Shown: in pieces, positions 22,903 through 31,109 of the stretch
How positions within the stretch are numbered: the first letter of the stretch is position 1
Layout: each line of letters opens with the position of its first letter
Origin: QS-5-54-17 sp964489295
GTDB taxonomy: Bacteria; Patescibacteriota; Saccharimonadia; QS-5-54-17
Direction: 5' to 3'
Assembly: GCA_964489295.1 (NCBI GenBank)
Contig: CAZAXT010000007.1
Coordinates: 1-36,215, forward strand
DNA: 36,215 nucleotides
Position numbers and translations under genes: made by a program
Notes under the pieces: generated by a model
What the model saw: only the letters and a program-made list of their open reading frames with translations
Database searches by the model: none
What the model was told of the DNA's origin: nothing

Positions 22903-22925
22903 CCGTCTGGAGCGGACGCATTGAG

Positions 22926-23014
22926 TGGTGCCGCGGGGGAGACTCGAACTCCCACGGGTGTAAAAACCCACTAGTCCCTGAAACTAGCGCGTCTGCCGAT
23001 TCCGCCACCGCGGC
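22926..23014 (-). tRNA. tRNA-Leu (anticodon CAG), CCA encoded
   Basis: 89 nt. The acceptor is GCCGCGG/CCGCGGC, discriminator A, CCA encoded. The anticodon loop TTCAGGG gives CAG. It shares a 40-nt 3' block (with 6 nt of 3' flank) and a 34-nt 5' block with tRNA-Leu(GAG), indicating recent duplication. Confidence 0.95.
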
Positions 23015-23026
23015 ATATATACTGGA

Positions 23027-24754
23027 TCACTCACGCATCCGACGCAGCACCGGGCGCGTCCTGATCGTCCAGTCTTCCACATTATAAAACCGGTCTATGG
23101 TGTGGGCAATGTTACCTACCCGGATTCCATGCGCTTCTTTACGCCATATATAATAATCGTGCAATCGATATAACGCTATTGCCGGAGTGTCGGAACGCCA
23201 TTCTTCCTGGAACGTTTCGTACTTCGCCTCTCGTAATTCCGTCTCCGCCCGCGTGCGCCCATCTTCCAGACTACTATCTGCCACGATGGATTCATACTGG
23301 GATAAGTTTCGGCCCGTTCCTGTAATCTGTGAAGAATGCCAATAGGCATATACATCAGGGTCGCTGCCAACGGTTACACCGAAAAGCAGTACATCGTAAC
23401 TGCGGGGGCGGATAAAATCTTGTTGCAGTTGGGAGCTTCCAACGGTGCGCACCTCTGTTCTCACGCCTAATTGCCGCCATTGCCGGGCCACTGCCTCGGC
23501 AGCAGCTGTATAATGCGATGCTTCCCTGGTCGTGATATTTATCGATAAGGCGGTACCGTCACGTCGACGAATACCATCCTCTTCTGTAGTCCATCCGGCT
23601 TCCTCGAGTAGCGTCCGTGCTTTTTCCAGATTGTGGGAAACCTGGGCGGACATATACCCGGGATGCTCTGATAGCAAGGGGCTATCAGCGGCTTCGAACC
23701 TCTCAGGCAGTTGATTGACCAATCGCGCGTTGTCGATGCCGTGAGCCAAGGCTCGACGAACAGTAGTGTCGCTGATCCGCTGCGTATTGATAAACGCGAA
23801 TACTTGACTGGGGGTATTGATTTTTTGAACCCGGCTTCGATCCTGATTTTGGAACGAGTCGACATTCATCCCGTTACCGGCGACCATGGCACTGAGCTCC
23901 CCGCGGTTGTAGGCGCTGACCATGCCTTGTCGATCCGGGTACATGGCAATGTCAAATTCATCAAGACGGGGCTCGCCGCCGGAATATGCGTGATTAGCGT
24001 CCAGATGTATTCGCTCATTACTGATTTCATCGAACGTAAACGGCCCACTCCCCACCGGCGATCGGTTAAAGCCGGCTACTCGTAACTGGTCCGGTTCCGT
24101 ATTTCTGAGCACATGAGCCGGCACTATTCCGGTGGTTAGCTGATGCAAGAACGGGGTGAACGGATTGGGAAGCGTGAATTGGACGGTATATTCATTCAGG
24201 GTTTGTATATCGATATCCTGCCATGCCGGCTGTATGGACGACCCGGTATTCGGATTTTTGATCGTCCGAAACGTGAACGCCACATCTTCAGCTGTTACGT
24301 GCTCGCCATCATGCCAGTTGGCGTCGCGGCGAAGTGACACCGTGTATACGTCCCCCGCCTCATTCATACTATAATCCCGGGCCAACTCCGGTACCAATTC
24401 ACCCTGTCCGTTATACCTAAACAGAGGCTGGAAAACGAGCGCTTCGGCGATACGGCTCACCCGGTTTCCCGAAAACACCGGGTTGATAGCATTAACATCC
24501 CCCACGACGCCCTCTACGAATTGACCGCCCGAACGGGGGCCGTCCGTCAAATAATACGAGGCGAGTTGATCGCTCTGATACAACACGATCCCCGCCCCTA
24601 AGACGAATACCATGAACCAACTGAACACAAACCGTTCAACCCGGCGCAATGACTTGTCACGTACATACAAATCGATATGTTGCCGGTATAACCTGAATAT
24701 CTTCCGGTATTGCTTTCGTATCTTTTTACCGACGCGGGAGAAAGACAGCCGCAC
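23027..24754 (-). CDS. Membrane-anchored oligopeptide-type solute-binding protein
   Basis: 575 residues from GTG 24754 (GAGG about 8 nt upstream). A basic cytoplasmic stretch of about 40 residues precedes one membrane helix (SWFMVFVLGAGIVLY, about 45-60). The rest is an SBP_bac_5 domain, family 5 of extracellular solute-binding proteins: LVFQPLFRYNGQGELVPELARDY, DVYTVSLRRDANWHDGEHVTAEDV and FTFRTIKNP are typical. Such proteins deliver peptides or other solutes to ABC permeases, but no permease or ATPase is encoded in the window. Anchoring by an N-terminal helix rather than a lipobox is notable. It follows secG by 25 nt. Confidence 0.9.
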   Translation of the reverse strand: MRLSFSRVGKKIRKQYRKIFRLYRQHIDLYVRDKSLRRVERFVFSWFMVFVLGAGIVLYQSDQLASYYLTDGPRSGGQFVEGVVGDVNAINPVFSGNRVSRIAEALVFQPLFRYNGQGELVPELARDYSMNEAGDVYTVSLRRDANWHDGEHVTAEDVAFTFRTIKNPNTGSSIQPAWQDIDIQTLNEYTVQFTLPNPFTPFLHQLTTGIVPAHVLRNTEPDQLRVAGFNRSPVGSGPFTFDEISNERIHLDANHAYSGGEPRLDEFDIAMYPDRQGMVSAYNRGELSAMVAGNGMNVDSFQNQDRSRVQKINTPSQVFAFINTQRISDTTVRRALAHGIDNARLVNQLPERFEAADSPLLSEHPGYMSAQVSHNLEKARTLLEEAGWTTEEDGIRRRDGTALSINITTREASHYTAAAEAVARQWRQLGVRTEVRTVGSSQLQQDFIRPRSYDVLLFGVTVGSDPDVYAYWHSSQITGTGRNLSQYESIVADSSLEDGRTRAETELREAKYETFQEEWRSDTPAIALYRLHDYYIWRKEAHGIRVGNIAHTIDRFYNVEDWTIRTRPVLRRMRE

Positions 24755-24779
24755 GAGCGTTTACCTCACCTATATATCA

Positions 24780-24995
24780 TTAACTCGCCATCACGCCGAG
24801 TATGATAGAGAGCGTGAACACTATAGCGAATAGAATGGTTAACTGGTGCATGATTAATTCAACGCCCCGCCGGGAAGAATGGAACGAATTATCGCCACCG
24901 AACGCTTCACCCAGTCCGCCACCCTGGTTCTGCGCCAGAATCATCACGATCATGAGGACGGCCGCTATAACGGCAACGATATTAAATATCTGCAT
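24780..24995 (-). CDS. secG: Protein translocase subunit SecG
   Basis: 71 residues with two membrane helices flanking the diagnostic loop LAQNQGGGLGEAFGGDN, followed by RRGVE at the start of helix two. SecG assists SecYEG during protein export. It starts 1 nt inside the stop of the YvlD-like gene (TAATG overlap), so the two are coupled. The exported solute-binding protein follows downstream. Confidence 0.93.
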   Translation of the reverse strand: MQIFNIVAVIAAVLMIVMILAQNQGGGLGEAFGGDNSFHSSRRGVELIMHQLTILFAIVFTLSIILGVMAS

Positions 24996-25345
24996 TACTT
25001 ATTGGGCACTATGGCATTAACCGCGTAATTTACTATCCAAATAATAATAACACCTATGATAGCCGCTCCGAAACTCATTACGGCGAACGGTTCGTACAGC
25101 AGGGTTACTAGGTACAGCATCAAACTATTGATAACGAGCGTAAACAGCCCGAGCGTAAGGATAATGGCCGGCAAAGCCAGCAATACTGCTATTGGCCGTA
25201 TAAAGGCATTTACCAAGGAAAATATCACCGTGGCAACCAGCAAAACGGCCAAACTGTCACTGTAATCAATACCGGGCACTAACTCACCTGCCAGCCACAG
25301 CCCAAGGCCATTGGCCGCCAAGCGGATCAATAACTGTCGAAGCAT
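24995..25345 (-). CDS. YvlD-like (phage holin 4 superfamily) membrane protein
   Basis: 116 residues with four hydrophobic segments. NAFIRPIAVLLALPAIILTLGLFTLVINSLMLYL (key words NAFIRP, LPAIILTLGLF, INSLML) matches the family formerly called phage holin family 4, including B. subtilis YvlD. Despite the name these are ordinary chromosomal genes of unknown function, some linked to envelope stress. It ends in a TAATG overlap with secG and starts 15 nt after the uvrC stop. Confidence 0.88.
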   Translation of the reverse strand: MLRQLLIRLAANGLGLWLAGELVPGIDYSDSLAVLLVATVIFSLVNAFIRPIAVLLALPAIILTLGLFTLVINSLMLYLVTLLYEPFAVMSFGAAIIGVIIIWIVNYAVNAIVPNK

Positions 25346-25360
25346 ACGGGGCTAATTGTA

Positions 25361-26782
25361 TCATACCTCCCGTATATATTGGATAACGGTATCGGCCAGT
25401 TTTGGCCCGACTGTAGCGGCAATATCCTCCCGGGGCGCGTCACGGATCCCGCGCAACGAGCCGAACGTCTTAAGCAATTTTTTCCGTGTCGCCGGACCGA
25501 CGCCGGGTATGGACTCGAGACGTGAAGAGGTTTGGCGTTTGCTCCGGAGTTGGGAATGGTACGTCACGGCGAACCGATGCGCTTCGTCCCTGATGTGTTG
25601 CAATAATTTGAGAAGTTGGGCGTTGCGCTCCAATGCTGTCTCTTGCCACGCACCATCACCGGTTTTGGTGATGAGAAACTCGAAGCGTTTGGCCAGACCT
25701 ATGATTGGCACACTGATTTCCGCCGCTTCCAATGCGTCCAACGCCGCTTGGACTTGCCCCTTGCCGCCGTCGATGATCATGACATCAGGTTTCGGCCACT
25801 GCTCCCACCGGTTGAGCCGGCGCGTGACCACTTCGCGCATATGGGCCACATCGTCATTACCCGGGGTTCGCAACTTGAACTTCCGGTATTCGCCGCGATT
25901 GGGAAGTCCATCGGTGAATACGACCATGCTGGCCACATTATCCGTCCCCTGGATATGGGATACGTCATAGCACTCGATACGGCGGGGAATCCGTTCCGCG
26001 CCGGTAAATTCTCGCAAGTTCCGGAGCGATTGATCCCGCTGCAGATCAAACAGTTCCTGATCACCGAACATGTGTTGCCGGGAAAGGCTCTTCAGATTCT
26101 GCAGTTGATTCCGTACGGCGGCCGCCTCTTCATAGGATTGCTCCCGTGACAGCCGATTCATCCGCTTTTCCAGATCACGCATAACCGCTCCCCCTTTGCC
26201 GCTGAGGTAGCGTTTGATGTAGCGGAGAGTCTTGCGATACTCCTTCGGCGTTATGGCGTCCACCTCGGGCCCGGGGCACAAACCTATGTGGTAATGCAGG
26301 CACGCTCGTTCGGGAAGTGTTTTATGGGTTACATACGGGAAGCTTCGGCGAAGCTGGCGTAACGCTTTCCGTACCCCGAAGGCACTGGTAAACGGTCCGT
26401 AATAATCGGCGCCATCATCAAGTGGTCGCCGGGTAAACCAGACCCGGGGAAATTCATCGTTGGTAATTTTGACGTACAGAAATTGCTTGTTGTCACGGAG
26501 TTCGATGTTGTACTTGGGTTGGTAGCGCTTGATCATCTCCGACTCCAGAAACAGCGCGTCCACCTCGCTGCCGGTTTCCATCCAGTCGATGTCGGCGATA
26601 TCCTGGATCAACACCCGCGTTTTATAATCGTGCTGGCGGGAATTCTGGAAATAAGAGCGCACCCGGTTCCGCAGGTTTGCCGCTTTGCCGATATATATGA
26701 CGCTCCCATTCCCGTCCTTGTGCATATACACGCCCGGGCTCGTGGGCAACTCTTTCAGCCGGTGCTCCATCTCCGTACGCAT
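25361..26782 (-). CDS. uvrC: Excinuclease ABC subunit C (compact)
   Basis: 473 residues, shorter than the usual 590-610. Domains in order: GIY-YIG nuclease (residues 1-90, SPGVYMHKD and VIYIGKAANLRNRVRSYF), the Cys-containing ACLHYHIGLCPGP segment, the UVR helix pair (about 200-240), the RNase-H-like nuclease (ECYDVSHIQGT, DVMIIDGGKGQVQAAL) and the terminal helix-hairpin-helix (ESIPGVGPATRKKLL). All catalytic landmarks are present, so the shortening lies in linkers. UvrC makes both cuts in nucleotide excision repair. ATG 26782 was chosen; TATAAT lies 9 nt before it without a ribosome-binding site. uvrA is in the same direction one gene upstream. Confidence 0.95.
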   Translation of the reverse strand: MRTEMEHRLKELPTSPGVYMHKDGNGSVIYIGKAANLRNRVRSYFQNSRQHDYKTRVLIQDIADIDWMETGSEVDALFLESEMIKRYQPKYNIELRDNKQFLYVKITNDEFPRVWFTRRPLDDGADYYGPFTSAFGVRKALRQLRRSFPYVTHKTLPERACLHYHIGLCPGPEVDAITPKEYRKTLRYIKRYLSGKGGAVMRDLEKRMNRLSREQSYEEAAAVRNQLQNLKSLSRQHMFGDQELFDLQRDQSLRNLREFTGAERIPRRIECYDVSHIQGTDNVASMVVFTDGLPNRGEYRKFKLRTPGNDDVAHMREVVTRRLNRWEQWPKPDVMIIDGGKGQVQAALDALEAAEISVPIIGLAKRFEFLITKTGDGAWQETALERNAQLLKLLQHIRDEAHRFAVTYHSQLRSKRQTSSRLESIPGVGPATRKKLLKTFGSLRGIRDAPREDIAATVGPKLADTVIQYIREV

Positions 26783-26791
26783 CACTGACTT

Positions 26792-26797
26792 ATTATA
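26792..26797 (-). promoter_or_regulatory. -10 box of a probable leaderless uvrC mRNA
   Basis: A perfect TATAAT on the minus strand, 9 nt before ATG 26782, with no Shine-Dalgarno between. The best -35 candidate, TTGATC, lies at a 20-nt spacing, so the -35 is weak. Leaderless uvrC would be transcribed separately from uvrA. Confidence 0.45.
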
Positions 26798-26858
26798 CCA
26801 ATCGGAGCCTACGCGCTGATCAACCCGTTAAAAATGCAAAGTTACAGCGTGAGATTTT

Positions 26859-27356
26859 TCAATTATCAGTATCTTCGAAACATGCGCGAATTTGGGAAAA
26901 CGTAGTACTGTCGGCTTGTAATTCATTCAGTTCGGGCGGCGCTTCAGGTCGAGGGATCTCCCATGGCGTGTTTTGTTTGTGCGGATGCCTGACAGACAGT
27001 TCATCCCAAATCGCATCAGCTGTATCCTCCCACACATGTGTCCACGTTTTTATACCAACGGATTCTTCGGGTGGAAACAGCTGGTTTGTGAGTCGGACAT
27101 ATCTGTTCCATTTTTCGTACGCCGCTTCATACAGGCGCTCGTAATACTCACTGTAATTCTGTAAGAGGAAGTGCCTTTCGTTGACCGAATACCCCATCTC
27201 CTTTAGTTTTTCCGGAGTCTGGCTGCCAAGGATGTATTCGCGCAAAAAAAGCATGGCATACCCATAATACGGCTCGACGTAGAACTCATGTTTTAAACGC
27301 CGGATTGTTACTTCCGATGTGTCAGGAGCATATTCCTGATCCAGCTTTTCATACAT
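26859..27356 (-). CDS. Hypothetical protein between uvrA and uvrC
   Basis: 165 residues, not recognised. It is mixed-charge, rich in Tyr, Trp and Glu (FYVEPYYGYAMLFLREYI, NYSEYYERLYEAAYEKWNRYV), apparently helical, and has no signal peptide or membrane helix. WEDTADAIWDEL and a Pro-rich stretch (IPRPEAPPEL) lie towards the C-terminus. It starts 8 nt after the uvrA stop; AAGGAG lies inside the uvrA end about 14 nt before ATG 27356, so it is cotranscribed with uvrA. It is AT-richer than uvrA and uvrC, which may mark a later insertion. No function can be assigned. Confidence 0.7.
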   Translation of the reverse strand: MYEKLDQEYAPDTSEVTIRRLKHEFYVEPYYGYAMLFLREYILGSQTPEKLKEMGYSVNERHFLLQNYSEYYERLYEAAYEKWNRYVRLTNQLFPPEESVGIKTWTHVWEDTADAIWDELSVRHPHKQNTPWEIPRPEAPPELNELQADSTTFSQIRACFEDTDN

Positions 27357-27364
27357 GTTCTTAC

Positions 27365-30187
27365 TTACACCATCTCCTTCAAATACTGCCCCGTATACGA
27401 CTCGGAATTCTTGGCCACATCCTCGGGCGTCCCCTCTGCTACTATTGCGCCGCCGTCGCTGCCGCCTTCGGGGCCCAGGTCGATGATCCAGTCGGCGTTT
27501 TTGATGACATCCAGGTGATGCTCGATGATAGCCACCGTATTCCCCGCATCCACCAGTTCATGGAGCACGTCCAGCAGACGTTGGATGTCGGCAAAGTGTA
27601 AACCGGTGGTCGGCTCGTCCAGAATGTAGAGCGTTTTGCCGGTACTCCGACGGGACAGTTCAGTCGCCAGCTTGATGCGCTGGGCTTCGCCGCCGGAGAG
27701 GGTGGTAGCCGGTTGCCCGAGTTTGATGTATCCCAGCCCGACTTTGTCCAACGTCTCCAGACGCCGTTTGATTCGGGGCTGATTGGCAAAGAATTCCAGC
27801 GCCTCTTCGACCGTCATTTCCAGGACATCGGCAATGGTCTTGTCTTTGTAATGGATTTCGAGTACTTCGCGGTTGTAGCGCTTGCCTTTGCACTCCTCGC
27901 AAGTAACGTAGACGTCGGGTAGAAAGTGCATTTCGATCCGGAGCATCCCGTCGCCGCGGCAGACTTCGCACCGTCCGCCTTCGACGTTAAAGCTGAACCG
28001 GCCCTGTTTGTAGCCACGGATCCGGGCTTCGGGGGTTTGCGCGAACAAATTGCGGATATCGGTAAAGACATTGGTATAGGTAGCCGGGTTAGATCGCGGC
28101 GTGCGACCGATCGGACTCTGGGTAATGGTAATGGCCTTGTCCAAATGTTCCGTGCCCTCGATATCGTCATGATCACCGGGGACCTGGCTGGCCTGGTGCA
28201 GGCGCATAGCCAAATGTTTGGCGATGATATCGTTGACCAGCGAGGATTTGCCGGATCCGGAGACACCGGCGACCGCCAGAAACCTCCCCAGCGGTATATC
28301 GACATCGATGTTTTGCAGATTATGCTCCCGGGCGCCGACCACCCGCAAGCTGTTTCCGTTGCCTGAACGCCGCTTGGCGGGCATCCGGATCGCTTCCCTT
28401 CCGGACAGATAGTCACCGGTTAAACTGTCCGTGTTTTGGGCGATAGCATCAGGATCGCCCAGCGCGATGACTTCACCGCCGTGATCTCCGGCAGCCGGAC
28501 CGATGTCCAGTACCGTATCCGCGGTGCGGATAGTTTCCTCGTCGTGTTCGACCACGATGACCGTATTCCCTAAGTCCCGCAGTCGCTTAAGGGTATCGAG
28601 CAGTCGACGGTTATCCCGCTGATGCAACCCGATCGAAGGCTCATCGAGCACGTACAATACACCGGTCAAGCGGGAACCGATCTGCGTCGCCAGCCGGATC
28701 CGCTGGGCCTCACCGCCCGAGAGCGTCGTAGCGCTTCTGTCCAATGTCAGGTAGTCCAAACCGACATCGCTTAAAAATTGCAGCCGTTCATTGATCTCCT
28801 TGAGAATCTGCCGGCCGATATGCTGCTGGCGTTCACTCAGCTCAAGACTCCCGAACCACTCCCTGGCCTCGCTGATAGCCACGTGCGTTACATCCACGAT
28901 CGACTTATCCCCCACGGTCACGGCCAATACTTCTGGCTTAAGCCGAGCGCCCTGGCAGGTCTGGCACGTCCGCTCGCGCATATACTTTTCGATTTCTTTC
29001 TGCAAAAAGTCCGAATCGGTCTCGTGATACCGCCGTTGCAGATTCGGGATGACGCCCTCGAAAGTAGTTTTGTAGGTGCGCCCGTTCCGGCCGAGCGCGA
29101 CTTTGGTCGCCTCGTCTTCGGATTCTCCATAGAGAACGAGGTTCTTGTGTTCATCCGACAGATTCTGCCACGGCGCATGGAGAGTAAAACCGTATTTTTC
29201 CGCTACCGCGCTGAGATGCCGCTGGTACCACCCTTCCTGCCGACCCCACGCCCATGGCCGGATCGCTCCTTCGGCGATAGTCAAGCGAGAATTGGGCACG
29301 GCCAAACCAGGATCGACTTCCATTCTGGTCCCCAAACCCGTACAGGTCGGGCACGCCCCGTGGGGCGAATTAAAGGAGAAACTCCGCGGTGCCATCTCCG
29401 GGATCGGCGCATCGGGGTGATCCACGCAGGCGAACCGGTCACTATAGGTGTATTCTTTTTCCTGATCAACGTCATACACACCGATAGTGCCGTCGGCCAG
29501 GTCGATACCCTGTTCCACGGATTCCGCCAACCGGCTCCGCACGTCTTCGGACACGGCGATGCGGTCCACAACCACCTCGATGGTATGGGTGTAGTTCTTG
29601 TCCAAGGAGGGGAATTCCTCCACATCATAGGTGATGCCGTCGACCCGCACCCGGGCGAATCCCGACTTTTTCAATTCCTCCGGTACGTGCCGGAACTCGC
29701 CTTTCCGGTCCACGACCACCGGCGCCAGAAGGAGTAACCGCGTTTTTTCGGGAAACTGCAAGATGGCATCGACGATCTGGGTCTGGGACTGATGGGTGAC
29801 TTCCTTGCCGCATACGGGGCAATGGGGCGTACCGACCCGGGCAAACAGCAGTCGCAGGTAATCATAAATCTCGGTCACCGTGGCCACGGTGGAGCGCGGG
29901 TTGTGGCTGGTCGATTTCTGGTCGATGGAGATAGCCGGACTCAAGCCTTCGATCTGGTCGACGTCCGGCTTTTCCATCATCCCCAGAAACTGGCGAGCAT
30001 AGGCGCTCAGTGATTCCACGTACCGGCGTTGCCCCTCGGCATAAATGGTATCGAAGGCCAAGCTGGATTTGCCGGAGCCGGACAGGCCGGTCATGACGAT
30101 CAGTTGGTTCCGCGGCAACTCGACATCGATGTTTTTCAAATTGTGCTCGCGGGCACCATTGATTTTGATCACGTCACTCATAGACAT
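27365..30187 (-). CDS. uvrA: Excinuclease ABC subunit A
   Basis: 940 residues, full length. It has two ABC ATPase modules: Walker A GLSGSGKSSLAF and GVSGSGKSSLV, signatures LSGGEAQRIRLATQ and LSGGEAQRIKLATE, Walker B VLYVLDEPSIGLH and ILDEPTTGLH. The zinc-binding motifs are CPVCG with CPTCTGLG in the first half, CQTCQGARL, and CEVCRGDG with CEECKGKRY in the second. UvrA dimers find DNA damage and load UvrB, which is not encoded in this window. An AGAGG ribosome-binding site precedes ATG 30187. An unknown gene follows directly, then uvrC. Confidence 0.98.
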   Translation of the reverse strand: MSMSDVIKINGAREHNLKNIDVELPRNQLIVMTGLSGSGKSSLAFDTIYAEGQRRYVESLSAYARQFLGMMEKPDVDQIEGLSPAISIDQKSTSHNPRSTVATVTEIYDYLRLLFARVGTPHCPVCGKEVTHQSQTQIVDAILQFPEKTRLLLLAPVVVDRKGEFRHVPEELKKSGFARVRVDGITYDVEEFPSLDKNYTHTIEVVVDRIAVSEDVRSRLAESVEQGIDLADGTIGVYDVDQEKEYTYSDRFACVDHPDAPIPEMAPRSFSFNSPHGACPTCTGLGTRMEVDPGLAVPNSRLTIAEGAIRPWAWGRQEGWYQRHLSAVAEKYGFTLHAPWQNLSDEHKNLVLYGESEDEATKVALGRNGRTYKTTFEGVIPNLQRRYHETDSDFLQKEIEKYMRERTCQTCQGARLKPEVLAVTVGDKSIVDVTHVAISEAREWFGSLELSERQQHIGRQILKEINERLQFLSDVGLDYLTLDRSATTLSGGEAQRIRLATQIGSRLTGVLYVLDEPSIGLHQRDNRRLLDTLKRLRDLGNTVIVVEHDEETIRTADTVLDIGPAAGDHGGEVIALGDPDAIAQNTDSLTGDYLSGREAIRMPAKRRSGNGNSLRVVGAREHNLQNIDVDIPLGRFLAVAGVSGSGKSSLVNDIIAKHLAMRLHQASQVPGDHDDIEGTEHLDKAITITQSPIGRTPRSNPATYTNVFTDIRNLFAQTPEARIRGYKQGRFSFNVEGGRCEVCRGDGMLRIEMHFLPDVYVTCEECKGKRYNREVLEIHYKDKTIADVLEMTVEEALEFFANQPRIKRRLETLDKVGLGYIKLGQPATTLSGGEAQRIKLATELSRRSTGKTLYILDEPTTGLHFADIQRLLDVLHELVDAGNTVAIIEHHLDVIKNADWIIDLGPEGGSDGGAIVAEGTPEDVAKNSESYTGQYLKEMV

Positions 30188-30255
30188 TGCACCTCTTCGT
30201 TACCGCCGTTCACACGGCCCGGCACCACTACCGCCATCGTATTCATCAAACGGAC

Positions 30256-30285
30256 AGCATACCACGAAACAGCGGTGTTACTCAA
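30256..30285 (-). promoter_or_regulatory. Possible uvrA promoter
   Basis: On the minus strand TTGAGT (30280-30285), an 18-nt spacer and TATGCT (30256-30261). The -35 overlaps the stop of the 2H phosphoesterase gene. Both boxes are imperfect and no LexA-type operator is evident nearby. Confidence 0.4.
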
Positions 30286-30911
30286 TTATCCCCGGTTGGA
30301 TCCAGAACGGCACTCGGCCGGAAACCAAGATGATCAGGCACGGTTTCAAGCTCGGGTATATCGGCGGCGGCGACATTGCGGGCAAGCGTTACATGTGGCG
30401 TTATCTCTTCTGTATGACGAAGCTGGCTATCAGAGCGGACGTATTCGTATGTATCGGTGACACCGCATTGCCGCAAAAAAGCGTGGACGTTGTCGGCGGC
30501 TGTTTCTCGCGCGCATCGGTACGCATTATTCGCTTCCAGCCGCAACGCCAACACGTCCCGTCTGCTACCGAAAAATTCCAATCCGCGTACGTCTAACGAA
30601 TACGGATGCCCAAGCACATCGTGGGTTTGTTCGATGAACGCATCCAGTGCACGGGAAAATGTTTCTGTTGATATATCCGGGTTGTGTTTCCGCATATGCT
30701 CCAAAAGCTGGCGCGGTTTGCCCAGATGTAAAACCGTCAGATGCAAATGCCGGGTCATTCGAGCGGATTCCCCGACATGAGACCGTAACTCCCCTTGCAA
30801 CGCCTCCAGTTGCTTCCGGCTCTCTTCAGAGAGCTTGCTTTGTACATACACCCGGATATCACGCTCAAACGCGGTTCGAGCATCCAGGATATTTCGATCA
30901 CGATTTCCCAT
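30282..30911 (-). CDS. 2H phosphoesterase (2'-5' RNA ligase-like)
   Basis: 209 residues. The two HxT motifs of the 2H superfamily are present: RHLHLTVLHLG (His57, Thr59) and ITPHVTLAR (His173, Thr175), about 115 residues apart as in the LigT/ThpR group. These enzymes open 2',3'-cyclic phosphates or act on RNA ends. Compared with ThpR (about 180 residues) there is a longer N-terminal helix region (ARTAFERDIRVYVQSKL). The substrate is undetermined. AAAGGA precedes ATG 30911. It is divergent from tRNA-Ala(CGC) and read towards uvrA. Confidence 0.82.
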   Translation of the reverse strand: MGNRDRNILDARTAFERDIRVYVQSKLSEESRKQLEALQGELRSHVGESARMTRHLHLTVLHLGKPRQLLEHMRKHNPDISTETFSRALDAFIEQTHDVLGHPYSLDVRGLEFFGSRRDVLALRLEANNAYRCARETAADNVHAFLRQCGVTDTYEYVRSDSQLRHTEEITPHVTLARNVAAADIPELETVPDHLGFRPSAVLDPTGDN

Positions 30912-30991
30912 ACGTGGAATTCCTTTGGGTATAGCTTGGTACGTTTTTGCCTCTATAGTATGCGTTTTCGTACGCGCAATATACCTCTTTC

Positions 30992-31024
30992 ATACTCAAT
31001 ACTCTATACCCTATACTGAATACT
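30992..31024 (+). repeat. 7-bp-phased ATACT array upstream of tRNA-Ala(CGC)
   Basis: ATACT begins at 30992, 30999, 31013 and 31020, with ATACC at 31006: five units at an exact 7-bp period. It ends 7 nt before the tRNA 5' end and is read in the same direction as the tRNA. It also fills the gap divergent from the 2H phosphoesterase gene. Confidence 0.7.
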
Positions 31025-31031
31025 GCCAGAT

Positions 31032-31107
31032 GGGGCATTAGCTCAGTCGGAAGAGCACCTGCTTCGCATGCAGGAGGTCGCCGGTTCGAGTCCGGCATGC
31101 TCCACCA
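31032..31107 (+). tRNA. tRNA-Ala (anticodon CGC), CCA encoded
   Basis: 76 nt. The acceptor is GGGGCAT/ATGCTCC with one G-U pair, discriminator A, CCA encoded. The anticodon loop TTCGCAT gives CGC. Its 3' end is only 2 nt from the convergent obg stop, leaving no room for a terminator. Confidence 0.95.
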
Positions 31108-31109
31108 AA

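Noticed and set aside
22901..22915. GTCCG...CGGAC hairpin shortly after tRNA-Leu(CAG)
   Set aside because: No U-rich tract follows in the direction of the tRNA, so I did not call a terminator.
24995..25345. Phage holin as evidence of a prophage
   Set aside because: The match is to the YvlD-like chromosomal family that carries a misleading holin name; neighbours are secG and uvrC.
28778..29737. A 319-residue plus-strand ORF
   Set aside because: It is wholly antisense to uvrA and shows no recognisable domain; long antisense frames are common opposite GC-biased coding sequence.
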